Shown: positions 9,289 to 17,060 of the stretch, piece after piece
Position numbering within the stretch: the first letter of the stretch is position 1
Layout: each line of letters begins with the position of its first letter
Assembly (NCBI RefSeq): GCF_000372725.1
Contig: NW_005199378.1
Coordinates: 65,781-91,559 of the forward strand
Direction of reading: 5' to 3'
DNA length: 25,779 bases
Source of the DNA: Emiliania huxleyi CCMP1516
Lineage: Eukaryota; Haptophyta; Isochrysidales; Noelaerhabdaceae
Translations under genes and position numbers: made by a program
Notes under the pieces: generated by a model
Database searches by the model: none
Told to the model about the DNA's origin: nothing
The model's input: only the letters and a program-made list of their open reading frames with translations

Positions 9289-10071
9289 TCAGTTGCTGCT
9301 GCAATCAATGGGTGTCCACGCGTCGTCGACGCACTTGAGAACATTCGGAGCATCCGCTGCCTCGCGATCGAAGTCCATCATCTCACACCAGCTGCAGTCG
9401 GACAGGACCGAAAAGTCAACAGGACTGATCTGCAGCGCTGCCGTAGCCTCCAAAGTGTACGGCGTGCCGTCCTCCTTCAAGCAGTCGGCCGATTGCGTCT
9501 GGCCAAACGCGAAGTCGTGCGAAGCGCGCAACGTGCACTTCATCAAGTAGCCGCCCTTGTTGCCGCCGGAGGCTTGCTCGGGAGGGTCATCGGACGGGTG
9601 AGCGGCATACTGGTACGGGCAGACACCCACATCCTTCAAGTACTTGGAGAGGGTCTTGGCCGCCCCATTGACGCCTTGAAGATCCTGGAGGGGCGACCAA
9701 GAGTGGCCGCAAGCAGACGCTTCGAGCCGGCGTCCGTGGTCTGGAGCCTTGTCAAAGACACGATAGACTGGGCAGCCGCTAGGGTCGTTGCACTGGCCTA
9801 CCGCAAAGTCGGAAAATCCGCCTCGACCAGCATTCTTGACGAGGTGATACTTGTCCTTGTCCGTGCAGATTTTCTGGTACTCCTCTGGGTGCGCGCCCGG
9901 GTTGGAATCCTCAAGCAGCCCCCAGGCGAGCTCCGGGATCTCGGGAAGTGGTATCGTGCCCTCAGGAGCGGTGCGCTTCTCGCCGCACACTGCAACCGCT
10001 TCAGGCGACACGGGAAGAGCCGTCGCGACGCCAGCGCCGACGGCGATCAGCATCAGCTTTGAGAAGATCAT
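9289..10071 (-). CDS. Secreted cysteine-rich protein of unknown function
   Basis: The 260-aa product starts MIFSKLMLIAVGAGVATALP, a good signal peptide with probable cleavage near residue 18-20. I chose this ATG because the frame extends 19 codons upstream only to a GTG and would bury the signal. The mature part has 12 Cys, an even number fitting disulfides, in pairs such as QCNDPSGC and DCSWC. Phrases such as GFSDFAVGQC and HDFAFGQTQSADC look like two copies of a similar unit (DFAxGQ...C), hinting at internal duplication. No catalytic motif is seen. It most likely acts in the secretory pathway, outside the cell or in a membrane-bound compartment. I do not recognise the family. It is a single exon, ends with TGA, and is the only gene here with a visible TATA-like element at a sensible distance. 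Confidence 0.75.
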   Translation of the reverse strand: MIFSKLMLIAVGAGVATALPVSPEAVAVCGEKRTAPEGTIPLPEIPELAWGLLEDSNPGAHPEEYQKICTDKDKYHLVKNAGRGGFSDFAVGQCNDPSGCPVYRVFDKAPDHGRRLEASACGHSWSPLQDLQGVNGAAKTLSKYLKDVGVCPYQYAAHPSDDPPEQASGGNKGGYLMKCTLRASHDFAFGQTQSADCLKEDGTPYTLEATAALQISPVDFSVLSDCSWCEMMDFDREAADAPNVLKCVDDAWTPIDCSSN

Positions 10072-10232
10072 TGTCCTGACGGAGACACTCGCGGTGAGGC
10101 ACGCGTTGGGACCTGTGGCGGCACTCACGATGGATGTGCGATGCGAGACAGTCCTGCAAGGGCCTTTCGATTGCCTGCGAATGAAGCGGCTTTCCTCCAG
10201 GACACCCTCCCTCCTTGACCCACTTATCCAAT

Positions 10233-10244
10233 TTTATATTATAC
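10233..10244 (-). promoter_or_regulatory. TATA-like element of the minus-strand secreted-protein gene
   Basis: On the minus strand the sequence reads TATAATATAAAA, about 165 bases before the ATG at 10071, in an otherwise GC-rich region. Position and composition fit a core promoter, but transcription start evidence is absent. Confidence 0.4.
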
Positions 10245-11293
10245 CGAAAGGAGAGGATGAGAACTCGCCTTAACATCACCTCACTTCTCTTCAGCGCACG
10301 ATTTTTTAATTCGGAAACCATATGGGGAATGAATGCCTAGCGCCGTCGTCCTGGGGGGGACCCGTCAGGCAAACAAAAACAAACTCTCTCTCTCTCTCTC
10401 GTCCTGACCGGGGCGCGGGGAGGGTGCCCGCCGGAATTCCGGCGGAGACTAGTACTCCAGTCGTGGTCCCATTCAGACGGACCTGCGCTCCCTCGTGTGC
10501 CTGCCGGGTTCTCTCCTGCTTTCTGGCGCATTACGGACAGCCAATCCCTTCCTTCCGATCATGCCAGAGACATTCGGGCCGGCGGCTTTTCGCACTTTTC
10601 GGGCCTTGTGTTGGCAATGGGCGAAATCTCCGATTACGTGCGGTCCCGTTTCGTCGCCGCGTTATATGGATCTCGCCACGCTTCTCCGGTCGATCTCGAT
10701 TTCGCAAAACACTACAGCAGCAGTTTAAGTCTAGCGGCGAGGGAGGCGGAGAGGCGAGCAGCAGAGGAGGCGCAGCTTGCTTGCGGAGCAGCGGGTGAGG
10801 TGTGTCGTGTGTCTCGCGCCTTGCGGGGGGGGGGGGGGGGAGCGGAAAGGAGGAACCTCTTCCCAAGAGCACCACTCTTGGAGCGCCGCCACTACCACCC
10901 AGAGCGCTGCAAGCAGCGCCGGGCAATGACGGCTTACCGCCCACCCAGCCCCCCCTCGGCACACCCCGGCAGCCAATGTGTGACGGCTCGAACCCGCTAA
11001 GCCATCCCATCCCGCAAGCGGGATGGCCCGCCACACTCGAACCCGCAAGCGGGCGTACGTACGAACCGCGAGCGGCTCTCGCACTCGTGACACAGACGAC
11101 AGACGGCGCCGGGGCTATAGGCGACCGAAGAGGAACTACGGCAAGAACCGCACACCACCCGCTGACGAGCGCTCGCGGAACAGGTCCGCGGCGCCCGTCA
11201 GGGGCGATGGGAATCGCCGGCCGTTTATGCATCCACTTTTTACGAAGAATTTTTGTTCTATCTTAAGATTCTATCTTTTGGGACGCACACGAT
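10245..11293. other. Intergenic region between divergent genes, with palindromes and simple repeats
   Basis: This region holds a CT dinucleotide run at 10384-10400, an 18-base palindrome centred on GGAATTCC at 10428-10445, and a 15-G run near 10826-10840. A near-perfect hairpin lies at 11007-11026 (CCATCCCG-CAAG-CGGGATGG), with a second CCCGCAAGCGGG at 11042-11053. The last two lie about 250 bases before the ATG of the membrane-protein gene and could be regulatory. Open frames on both strands at 10497-11266 show no domain. Confidence 0.5.
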
Positions 11294-12082
11294 ATGTTCG
11301 TGGTTGGCGTCAAGCGGTTCGACTTTGTCGCCTCGCCGATGCGGCCGAGCGTGTGCGTGCTCACCTACGTGTGGACGGTGTACTTCCTCTTCATGACATA
11401 CTACGTCGAGCGCCGGACAGTCAAGCGTGCGCACAAAAAGTTCGTCGCCCACGGCACAAACCACATTGCGCACCTGCACGGTCTCGGCAGCTCCCTCGAG
11501 CTCACCATCGGCATGTTCGCCATCCTGCGACCCGACATGCCCTCCCTCGCCTACGCCTGCGTGGCGCTCGCGATGCTCATCAACGTCCCAACGGGCTTCC
11601 TCATGACCACCCGGGTCTTTGGCGTCAAGTATATCACTGTGCCCGGCTTCACCCTCTTTGGCCTCCTCCGCATGGCCGAGGCGTACCGCACCGTGTTTAT
11701 TCACCCCGGGTTCGTGCACTACTTGTGGATCCTGCTGCAAGTCGGCACCGCCGTGCGGCTGCTCGGTTTCTACGTCCTCCCCTTCTCCTCGGTCGACGGT
11801 GCGCGCGGCGACCTCTTCACCGAGCCGGTCAACTACACGCTGTGCATCATCCTCTCGGGCTACATCACCACGGGCTTCGTCTACATGCCCTTTCTCAACG
11901 TCGCGTCGCTCCTTTACTTCTGCTGCGCGCAGCCATACTACAAGTCGGCACTGAGTGCACGGCTACGGCCGTATCTCGGTTCCGCGGGGGAGGAGGTGAA
12001 CGAGGCCGAGGCGTGGCGCGACTCCTGGCGCGACAGCGTTGCGCGCAAGTCGGGCCACGGCTCGAAGGAGAAGGCATACTGA
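11294..12082 (+). CDS. Multi-pass membrane protein of unknown function
   Basis: This is a 262-aa protein without introns. Hydrophobic stretches suggest about six membrane spans, near residues 20-38, 57-75, 82-106, 113-130, 140-162 and 177-205. Short polar loops include HGTNHIAHLHGLGSS, with three His that could bind metal or line an active site, and VERRTVKRAHKKF after the first span. The C-terminal 55 residues are charged (EEVNEAEAWRDSWRDS) and end KEKAY, a cytosolic-type tail. The length and His-containing loop recall small integral-membrane enzymes or scaffolds, but I recognise no family. The ATG is the first in frame after an AT-rich stretch (TTCTATCTT twice), and codon use is strongly GC3-biased as expected for a real gene in this genome. 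Confidence 0.8.
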   Translation: MFVVGVKRFDFVASPMRPSVCVLTYVWTVYFLFMTYYVERRTVKRAHKKFVAHGTNHIAHLHGLGSSLELTIGMFAILRPDMPSLAYACVALAMLINVPTGFLMTTRVFGVKYITVPGFTLFGLLRMAEAYRTVFIHPGFVHYLWILLQVGTAVRLLGFYVLPFSSVDGARGDLFTEPVNYTLCIILSGYITTGFVYMPFLNVASLLYFCCAQPYYKSALSARLRPYLGSAGEEVNEAEAWRDSWRDSVARKSGHGSKEKAY

Positions 12083-12460
12083 AGGGCCACGTGATGGGCG
12101 TGGCCGCCTTGCGGTGACGGCTCTCGCGGGTTGGCGGGCCCGGGCTTACCCACGTCTCGATGGAGGTTCTGAAGTGACCGTGGTGCCGTGTACGTGCATG
12201 TGCGCATCGTGTCGCTGCTCGTTGCATTCCGATACAATCTGTGCGTAGTGGTCTCTAGTGCATGGAGCATTCTATCCCTCCGTGTGTGCATGTGTATGTG
12301 CGTGCGTGCGTGCGCGGTGCGTGTAGTCGTCTGATATCGCAGGTGGTTCAAATTTATTCGTTTGTCTGTCCTGACCCCTGCGGAGATCAGCAGGAGGATG
12401 CGATGTCGACGATACAGAGATTAGGAGCAGCAGGTACCCGAGGGACCATGTGGAAGACGG
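12083..12460. other. 3' flank with TG/TGCG microsatellite
   Basis: A TG-rich stretch at 12280-12325 (TGTGTGCATGTGTATGTGCGTGCGTGCGTGCG) follows the membrane-protein gene. No gene is seen. It probably includes that gene's 3' untranslated region. Confidence 0.5.
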
Positions 12461-12643
12461 CTAGTGCTAGTCCCCCATCGGGAGGACGACCCCGGCTAGT
12501 GTCGCCGACCACACCCGCACACCCCCACAAAGAGAGAACCCTGCACACAAAGATCGCGCACGGGCGGGGGGAGATCTGTTCCTTTTTCGTACCCATCTCA
12601 CAGAGGACAGTAGGGAGGTGTCCCCGTTTTTATTTATTTATGC
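12461..12643 (+). repeat. Dispersed repeat, copy 1
   Basis: This segment aligns with 20337-20457 in the same orientation. Shared words in order are GCTAGT/GCTAGC, ATCGGGAGGACGACCCC, CGGCTAGT, CGCCGACCACACC, ACAAAGA, AACCCTGCAC, ACAAAGATCGC, GCACGGGCGGGG and, at the end, CCGTTTTTATTTAT. Copy 1 is longer because of small insertions. It follows a plus-strand gene. It could be a SINE or MITE-like element or a recurrent 3'-end sequence. Confidence 0.75.
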
Positions 12644-13080
12644 GGTGTGTTTTTTGGGTGGGACGCGCGCGTGCTACGCCCCGGCGGCGGCGCGGCCGCC
12701 GGGCCGGCCGCGCCGGCCGCGGTGCGCGGACCTGCCCGTGCGTGTCCCGGGGGTCTCCCGCCGGGGGGATCGGATGCGATATACGTAAACTTTTCGCAGA
12801 ATAGGAAAATGCTTTTGTGTGCGGTACACCGAGCCAGAGACACACCACTCCCTTCAGACAAAATCTCGAGACACGAGACGCCGCCGCGGCGCGCTCGCGT
12901 CGCATACCACGCGTCTCTTGCTCTTGGGCCTCTTGCTCGGACCTGCTCCTCGAGTCCTCCCACAAACACCGCTCGCACACAGTTTCGACTTGAGCCGCCT
13001 CTCACATGCGCATCTCCGCGCGCGGCTGGTAGCCTGGTACAGACGTCACGACTCACGTTGGCCTCGGGCAGGCGCCGGCG
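12644..13080. other. Intergenic, with a strong GC hairpin
   Basis: A 9-base-pair stem, CCCGGCGGC/GCCGCCGGG with a 6-base loop, lies at 12680-12703, followed by GGCCGGCCGCGCCGGCC. No gene is seen. It is probably the 3' flank of the pantothenate kinase gene on the minus strand. Confidence 0.5.
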
Positions 13081-15667
13081 CTAGCGGCCCTGCTCCGCGG
13101 CGCTAGCGCAGTTGCGACACTGCTCCAGGTAGGCGCCGATGGCGCCAAAGTAGCCCTCGTGCCGGAAGAAGACCGCCTCGGTCGGCTCGGCGCCGACAGG
13201 CAGCAGCAAGTCGCCTGGAGGCATGCCGCAGGCACGAATCAGGGGGCGGGAGGAACTGGCTGGGGGGAGGGAGGGGCCTCGGGTCTCGCGTTTTCTGCGG
13301 CCCAGCTCGCCGTGCACGACGACGCGCGGCATGCGCTGCAGCGTGTAGACGATGGTGCGCATGGCGAGATCGTTGCCGCGCAGGAAGTTGCCTGCGCGTC
13401 GCGAAGCGGCAGGAGGGGAGGTGAGGCGGCGCGTCCCTCTCCACCGCCCGCTCCGCCCGCTCCACCGACCCCATCCCTGCGCCTCTCGACTCGTCCGCCG
13501 TCCCTCTGCCCCTCCCTCCCTGCCCCCTCTGCGCGCGCCGGTGAAGAAGACGCGCCGCAGCCCGTGCACCTGCGCGTTGAGATGCGCGATCTGCGCCAGG
13601 TTCTGCGAGATCATCACGACGAGAGCCTTGCAGAGGTCGGCGTCGCTCGCCTTCGGCTCCGCCGACAGGGCGCGCGCGAAGAAGGAGGCGGTGAGGTCGC
13701 CCGGCAGCTGCAGCCCGGCGCGGTCCTGGAGCAGGAGCACACGCGCGCGTGAGGCTGAGCAGCGTCGTGCGCCGCACTCTTGCGCCTCGGGGGCATTCGA
13801 GAGCCACGAGCCTCTCGAGCGTGCTCGAGTGCATGGATGTGAGGTTCGGCATCTAGGGGCGGGAGTCCTCGCCCTCGCCGTAGATGTCGCGCACGAGCAT
13901 GTCGACCTTCCGCGCGTCGCCGTCCTCCGCCATGTCCATCGCCTGCGGGCCAGGCGCGGGACAGCGTCGGGGGCGTGCGACGGCAGCAGCGCGTCGGCCC
14001 GCCTCAACCGCGGACTGGCGCCTCCTTGAAGGAGGCCGCCTTCGTGAGGCGGCGGCAGAGGCCGAGAAAGGTGCCGCCGCCGAGCGCAGTGCCGGAGACG
14101 CGCTCGAACTGCGACTCGGACGTGACCTGCGCGAGGGCGGGGCGGGCGTGGAGGGGTGGAGGTCGGGAGTGTGGGTGGGGCCGGCGGCTCGCGCGTGGCG
14201 GCGCCTTGAGGATGGAGGATGTGGGGAGATATGGGGAGATATGGGGAGATATGGGGAGATATGGGGCGCCTTGAGGATGGAGCAGCCGGTGCCGACGTTG
14301 CAGAGGAGGAAGGGGAAGAAGTTGATGCCCGAGAGGTCGCGCTGCACCCGCACCACGCCGCGGGCGGCGGCCCGCTCCGAAGAGGTGCGAGGCTCCTTGT
14401 CGTGCGTCCGCAGCGGGACCGAGCGGCGGGTGACGGCAGCCTGGCCGGCGGACGGCGGACGCGCTGTGAGCGGGCAGGCGGGGAGACGGGGGCGGCGGAT
14501 GGCGGCGGGGCGACGCGCGCACGCCTCGACGAGAGGGTCCCTGACTGCTGCAGGGTCGGGCACCCGCTCAAAGGTGTAGCACTCGTCCGCCACCATCGAG
14601 GTCATGCAGCAGATGCCTGCGCAGCCAGAATGGAGAGGCGCGAGGTGAGGCGAGGTGAGGCGGGTGTTGACCAAGCCAGGCCCCGCGGGCCCTCTCCCTC
14701 TCCCTCTCCCTCTCCCTCTCCCTCTCCCTCTCCCTCTCCCTCTCCCTCTCGCACTGCGAGGACGACGGTGCCCGAGAGGAATGGGACGGTCTCAGGTGTC
14801 TCGGAGGTGTCTCTCGCCGAGGACGACAGTGCCCAGCTCCGAGCACGCCGTCAGCTCGCAGCCGAGGCTCTCCTCGATGACGCCCTTGAACTTGTGCGCG
14901 CCGCCGCCCGTCGCGTACATCGTGGTGAAGCCAGCCTCCAGGTTGTTTGCCTGCGCCGCACAGCGAGCGCGGGTAAGCGAGAGGCGGCGAGCGAGATCGA
15001 GAGAGGCGGCGCAGGCTTCTCGAGCGCCGCACGACAGCCTCCGGGAGGCAGGCGTGTCTGATAGTGAGGCACCGCCAGCGGCTGCGAGCACCGCAGCGAA
15101 GCCTCGCTGCGCTCTCCCCGGCAGTCGCGCTCTCTCCCAAGGCCCGCCTCTCCTCTGCTGTGGGCGCACTGTGCCGCCCTCTGTGCCGCGCGCCTTCATC
15201 AGCTCTACGGCGTTGCGAACGTGGCCCGTCTCGAAGCGCACAAAGTGCATCCGCCCGCCCAGCTCCGGCATCGAGACGGCGAGCGCCTCGTCGCGCACCC
15301 CAGAGTTCCCGTACGTGTTTGAGTTTTTCTACGCCGCGGCAGCGGAGGGTCGGGCGCGCCGAGCGGGCGCGTGGGCTGCTGGGCGCGGGCGGGTGCTGGT
15401 GCGCACGATAAAGTCCAGAAAGGGCGTCTTCACTCCATCCTTCTCCAGAAACGTTAGCTTCGCCAGCGAGCCGCCGATGTCGAGCCCAATCCGCAGCTCG
15501 AGGCCCGAGTGCGGCTTCATGTACGTCTCGCGGAGACGCTCGCTCAGCCGGTCGGGGTCGAGCCGGCGTCGTCTCCACCGCGTCCACTGCAGCAGGAAGA
15601 GGGATAGCAGTACCGTCGGCGCGACAACTAGCGAGGCCGTCACCGACGAGTTGTTCGTGTCCATCAT
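13081..15667 (-). CDS. PANK: Pantothenate kinase (eukaryotic type II), ten exons
   Basis: This enzyme phosphorylates pantothenate with ATP, the first and controlling step of coenzyme A synthesis. Exons are 15667-15407, 15328-15194, 14950-14833, 14616-14564, 14341-14270, 14126-14022, 13942-13868, 13725-13539, 13391-13302 and 13214-13081, giving about 409 aa (animal and plant enzymes have about 370-450). Motifs in order are GLDIGGSLAKL (ATP-binding, about 60), SNTYGNSGVRDEA, MYATGGGAHKF, FPFLLCNVGTGCSILK, FERVSGTALGGGTFLGL, KVDMLVRDIYG, FFTGNFLRGN and FFRHEGYFGAIGA. The joins at introns 5, 6 and 8 keep the family spacing without gaps. Introns 2, 3, 5, 6, 8 and 9 begin GC, 1 and 4 begin GT, and 7 fits only GA. 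Intron 4 could instead start with GC at 14551. An N-terminal hydrophobic segment (about 10-28) followed by RWRRRR suggests membrane anchoring, unusual for the family. ATG at 15667 is the first in frame. Confidence 0.92.
14203..14281. repeat. Tandem repeat and duplicated splice donor within pantothenate kinase intron 5
   Basis: The ten-base unit ATGGGGAGAT (+ strand) is repeated about four times at 14220-14265. It is bordered on both sides by GCGCCTTGAGGATGGAG, at 14203 and 14266. The right copy is the real exon 5 end and intron start on the minus strand. The left copy is a second potential donor inside the intron. Confidence 0.85.
14692..14750. repeat. CTCTCC hexamer microsatellite in pantothenate kinase intron 3
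   Basis: Nearly ten uninterrupted copies of CTCTCC lie between the exon 3 donor and the exon 4 acceptor. On the transcribed strand this is a purine-rich GAGAGG tract. Confidence 0.9.
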
Positions 15668-15979
15668 CGCGGCGAAACGCTGGCGCGGTGGAGCGCCCAG
15701 CGCCCGGGGATAGACGGGAGCGCGACCGGGAACCTGGCTGGGATCGGGCAAAAGAATTTCTTTGGGGGAGCACGAGCACGGCTTAAGTCGCGGAGTCGAC
15801 TTGCCGCACAAGTTGTCGTCACACAAGAACACAACGCGGGACAACGGACCACGGAGCACGGGCTCGCAATGTAATCCTCCTACGCAGCACACTCGTCTAA
15901 CCCTGCCATAGCTCTTGCTTTGTCTTCACAGTAGGGTGATAAGAGACGCCGCAGAGGATTTCTCGTTTTTTGCCCTGTA
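15668..15979. other. Divergent intergenic region
   Basis: About 310 bases separate the ATG of the minus-strand kinase gene from the ATG of the plus-strand F-box relic, so both promoters should lie here. The kinase frame stays open upstream to about 15892 but has no ATG. No clear TATA box is seen. Confidence 0.5.
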
Positions 15980-17013
15980 ATGGCGGTGCCGCCCGAGCTG
16001 ATCGAGCTGCCCGAGGATGCCCTGCGCGTTATCCTCTGCGCCTGACCCGCCTCGGCGCTGGGCTCTCTAGCCGCCTGCTGCCATGCGATGGAGATCATCA
16101 TCACGTCCAGTTCCGCACTGTGGTAGACGAGGCTGCAGCAGGACTTTGACGTCCCGCCCACCACGCCGTCATCATCGACAGGCTCGACGCCACCCGCCCG
16201 GTGCGGTATAAGGCCCTCTCCCAGTCGGAGATCGTCGATCTCCAAGTCGTCGGCTTCCTGACGGACGGCGGCCTCGACTCGGGTTCGGAGCCAGGTGGTG
16301 GTGCCGTCTCTTCCGTCCCTGCCGTCAAGGAGAAGGAGGTTGAGATGTTTCGCCTGCCAGAGGGGAACCCGTCCTGGGCGGGGAACGCCTTTGAGCCGGA
16401 CGAACGATGCTACTCATCCGACGTCGCGCCCGACCAGGGCGCGGCGGCCAACGTCCTACTCATCGGTCGCGTCGCCTGCGGCGTGTCGGCGGAGCTCGCC
16501 GTTGCTCGTGCAGCGACGGCGGCGCGGCGTGCGTTCCTGCTAGCGCGCATGTCGAGCATCCCCGGGCTGCTGCCCCAGAGTGAGGACTTCGGTGGGGTCG
16601 CCTCGATGGATGCCGCCACTGTCGACAATTGCTTCATGCAGCTCCTCGGCCACCCCAACGGCGTCGAGCTGCTGCTCCTCGACCTCGACGGCGCGGAGCG
16701 CGCCGCCGCCTCGCGACAGCTTCGGCAGTACGCCGAGAGCACGCCAGACTGGAATGACGGCCTTCGCGAGGACCTCATCGCTACGCGCCAGCAGGGCTCC
16801 GTGCTCGTGGTCGACCGTGCGACGTGGCAAGCGGCCCAAGCCGACAACCCCTTGGACGGCGGCGCATCACGTGACAGCCCCGAGTCCCTAGGCATGGCGG
16901 TGGCGCCCTCCGAGGTCGCAAGCAGCAAGGCAAGCGCGCGGCGCCGGCGGCTGTGTCGGGAGGGGGGAAAAAGTCCTGCTAATAGTTCGACGACGGCGAG
17001 CGAGAGCGAGTAG
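15980..17013 (+). pseudogene. F-box protein gene, disrupted
   Basis: From ATG 15980 the frame reads MAVPPELIELPEDALRVILCA, the start of an F-box (the Skp1-binding motif of SCF ubiquitin ligases). It is cut by TGA at 16043 but continues with PASALGSLAACCHAM, the usual second half of an F-box, then TAG at 16124 directly after SSALW and before TRLQQDF. Between about 16165 and 16200 the frame changes by one, and the protein goes on as DATRPVRYKALSQSEIVDLQVVGF, again F-box-like spacing. The rest stays open to TAG at 17013, with phrases such as FEPDERCYSSDV, ANVLLIGRVACG and VELLLLDLDG; I do not recognise this C-terminal domain. Other genes here use TGA and TAG as ordinary stops, so recoding is unlikely. 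No intron removes both stops without removing F-box residues. I read it as a decayed gene; sequence error is the main alternative. Confidence 0.6.
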
Positions 17014-17060
17014 TCCCTAGTCCAACCGGAACCGCAAGACCGACAAGCCGCGGGGTCGGC

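Noticed and set aside
14021..14022. GT donor six bases downstream (GCGCCA|GTCC) instead of GC for pantothenate kinase intron 6
   Set aside because: It would add two residues (Ala-Pro) inside a stretch that matches animal and plant enzymes without gaps when the GC donor is used.
16043..16126. Stop-codon reassignment or selenocysteine at the TGA in the F-box gene
   Set aside because: Other genes in the window end at TGA, TAG and TAA in the right places, a TAG also interrupts the same motif, and a frame change follows; decay or error explains all three.
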